Shown here in pieces: positions 5,851 to 6,201 of a stretch of DNA of 6,201 nt. Source of the stretch: Desulfobulbaceae bacterium (GTDB lineage Bacteria; Desulfobacterota; Desulfobulbia; Desulfobulbales; Desulfocapsaceae); the NCBI GenBank assembly GCA_024643445.1, contig JAHEMX010000230.1, positions 1-6,201 of the forward strand, read 5' to 3'. Made by a program: the position numbers and the translations under genes. Positions within the stretch are counted from its first letter, which is position 1. Each line of letters opens with the position of its first letter. Below the pieces are notes generated by a model, which saw only the letters and a program-made list of their open reading frames with translations, did not search any database and was not told the origin of the DNA.

Positions 5851-5899
5851 CGTCAAGACTCTTGCAGCTTTCCCCAGTGAAAAGCGAAGGCCACCATTA

Positions 5900-5934
5900 A
5901 AAAATCTCCAGGGGCCGGTGGCCCCTGGAGATTC
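5900..5934 (-). terminator. Rho-independent terminator after aprA
   Basis: A 12-bp GC-rich stem (5906-5917 with 5921-5932, core CTCCAGGGGCC) has a 3-nt loop and is followed on the minus strand by six T residues (5900-5905). Two of these can extend the stem to 14 bp. It lies 36 nt beyond the aprA stop and before qmoA on the same strand. The short T-tract leaves room for partial read-through into qmoABC. Confidence 0.85.
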
Positions 5935-5970
5935 TGCTTACATCATGGCCATCAAGCTGCCATCAATTGC

Positions 5971-6201
5971 TTACAGCCACGGATCGGTCTCAAAGATATT
6001 AACACATTCGACCTTTTCACACTTCCATTCTTTACTTTCAGGATTGAAAGTGGAGTTAACGAAACACTTCCAGTTGTCATCATCACAAGTCGGGAAGTCT
6101 GAACGATAGTAGAAGCCCGGATAACGGGATTCTTTCCGGAACTCAATGTGACGAATATGAGCCTCGACACACCAGATACGGTGATAGTTCTCCCAGCAGC
6201 G
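5971..6201 (-). CDS. aprA: Adenylylsulfate (APS) reductase alpha subunit, C-terminal part (cut by window edge)
   Basis: AprA is the FAD-carrying catalytic subunit of the cytoplasmic dissimilatory APS reductase, which converts APS to sulfite and AMP with electrons delivered through AprB. Only the last 76 residues and the TAA stop (5971-5973) are present; the rest lies beyond the right edge. The translation starts RCWENYHRIWCVEAHIRHIE, continues through RKESRYPGFYYRSDFP, a segment characteristic of AprA, and ends NIFETDPWL. Six cysteines lie in this tail (local residues 2, 11, 39, 46, 61, 66). qmoA follows downstream on the same strand, as expected for aprBA-qmoABC loci of sulfate reducers, so aprB probably lies just beyond the window. 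A terminator separates the two units. Identity rests on the recognisable C-terminus and the qmo context. In sulfur-oxidising bacteria AprA runs in reverse, but the qmoC-containing locus suits sulfate reduction or disproportionation. Confidence 0.95.
   Translation of the reverse strand, partial: RCWENYHRIWCVEAHIRHIEFRKESRYPGFYYRSDFPTCDDDNWKCFVNSTFNPESKEWKCEKVECVNIFETDPWL

Noticed and set aside
5948..5966. Direct repeat GCCATCAA (5948-5955 and 5959-5966) after the aprA stop
   Set aside because: It is short, has only two copies in a 3' untranslated stretch, and is easily explained by chance.

Overview
The window looks like chromosomal DNA from a sulfate-reducing or sulfur-disproportionating bacterium, most likely a member of the Desulfobacterota (former Deltaproteobacteria). 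This rests on the end of a dissimilatory APS reductase gene (aprA) followed by a complete qmoABC set, and on moderate GC content. I cannot fix the genus. Every gene I can support lies on the minus strand, so the window reads functionally from right to left.

From right to left: 5971-6201 is the 3' end of aprA, closed by a strong hairpin with a short T-tract (5900-5934). About 170 bp of upstream region with candidate promoters, a 32-bp AT-rich dyad and a 17-bp direct repeat (5751-5884) precedes qmoA (4471-5730). qmoB (2200-4464) follows after 6 bp. A 102-bp gap holding a hairpin separates qmoB from qmoC (898-2097). A strong intrinsic terminator (814-858) ends the unit. Next comes an AT-rich promoter region (687-740) for a stable-RNA operon: tRNA-Thr(TGT), tRNA-Tyr(GTA), tRNA-Gly(TCC), tRNA-Thr(GGT), then the first 40 codons of tuf, cut by the window edge. 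That tRNA-tuf order is the same as thrU-tyrU-glyT-thrT-tufB of Escherichia coli.

How the genes work together: Qmo is the membrane complex that passes electrons from menaquinol to the cytoplasmic APS reductase AprBA, which reduces adenosine 5'-phosphosulfate to sulfite and AMP. QmoC supplies the cytochrome b-type membrane part and two [4Fe-4S] sites. QmoA and QmoB are HdrA-like flavin/iron-sulfur subunits, and QmoB carries a C-terminal MvhD-like [2Fe-2S] domain. The tRNAs and EF-Tu belong to translation and are separated from qmo by a terminator.

I found no mobile element, CRISPR array, pseudogene or unknown protein family. The coding content is well-known core metabolism and translation. The points worth a second look are in the non-coding parts: the apr/qmo terminator, the qmoA upstream repeats and dyad, the qmoB-qmoC hairpin, and a perfect 12-bp inverted repeat in a tRNA spacer. 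A cysteine difference between QmoA and QmoB and a T-stem mismatch in one tRNA are also listed. No gene-free stretch exceeds 300 bp.
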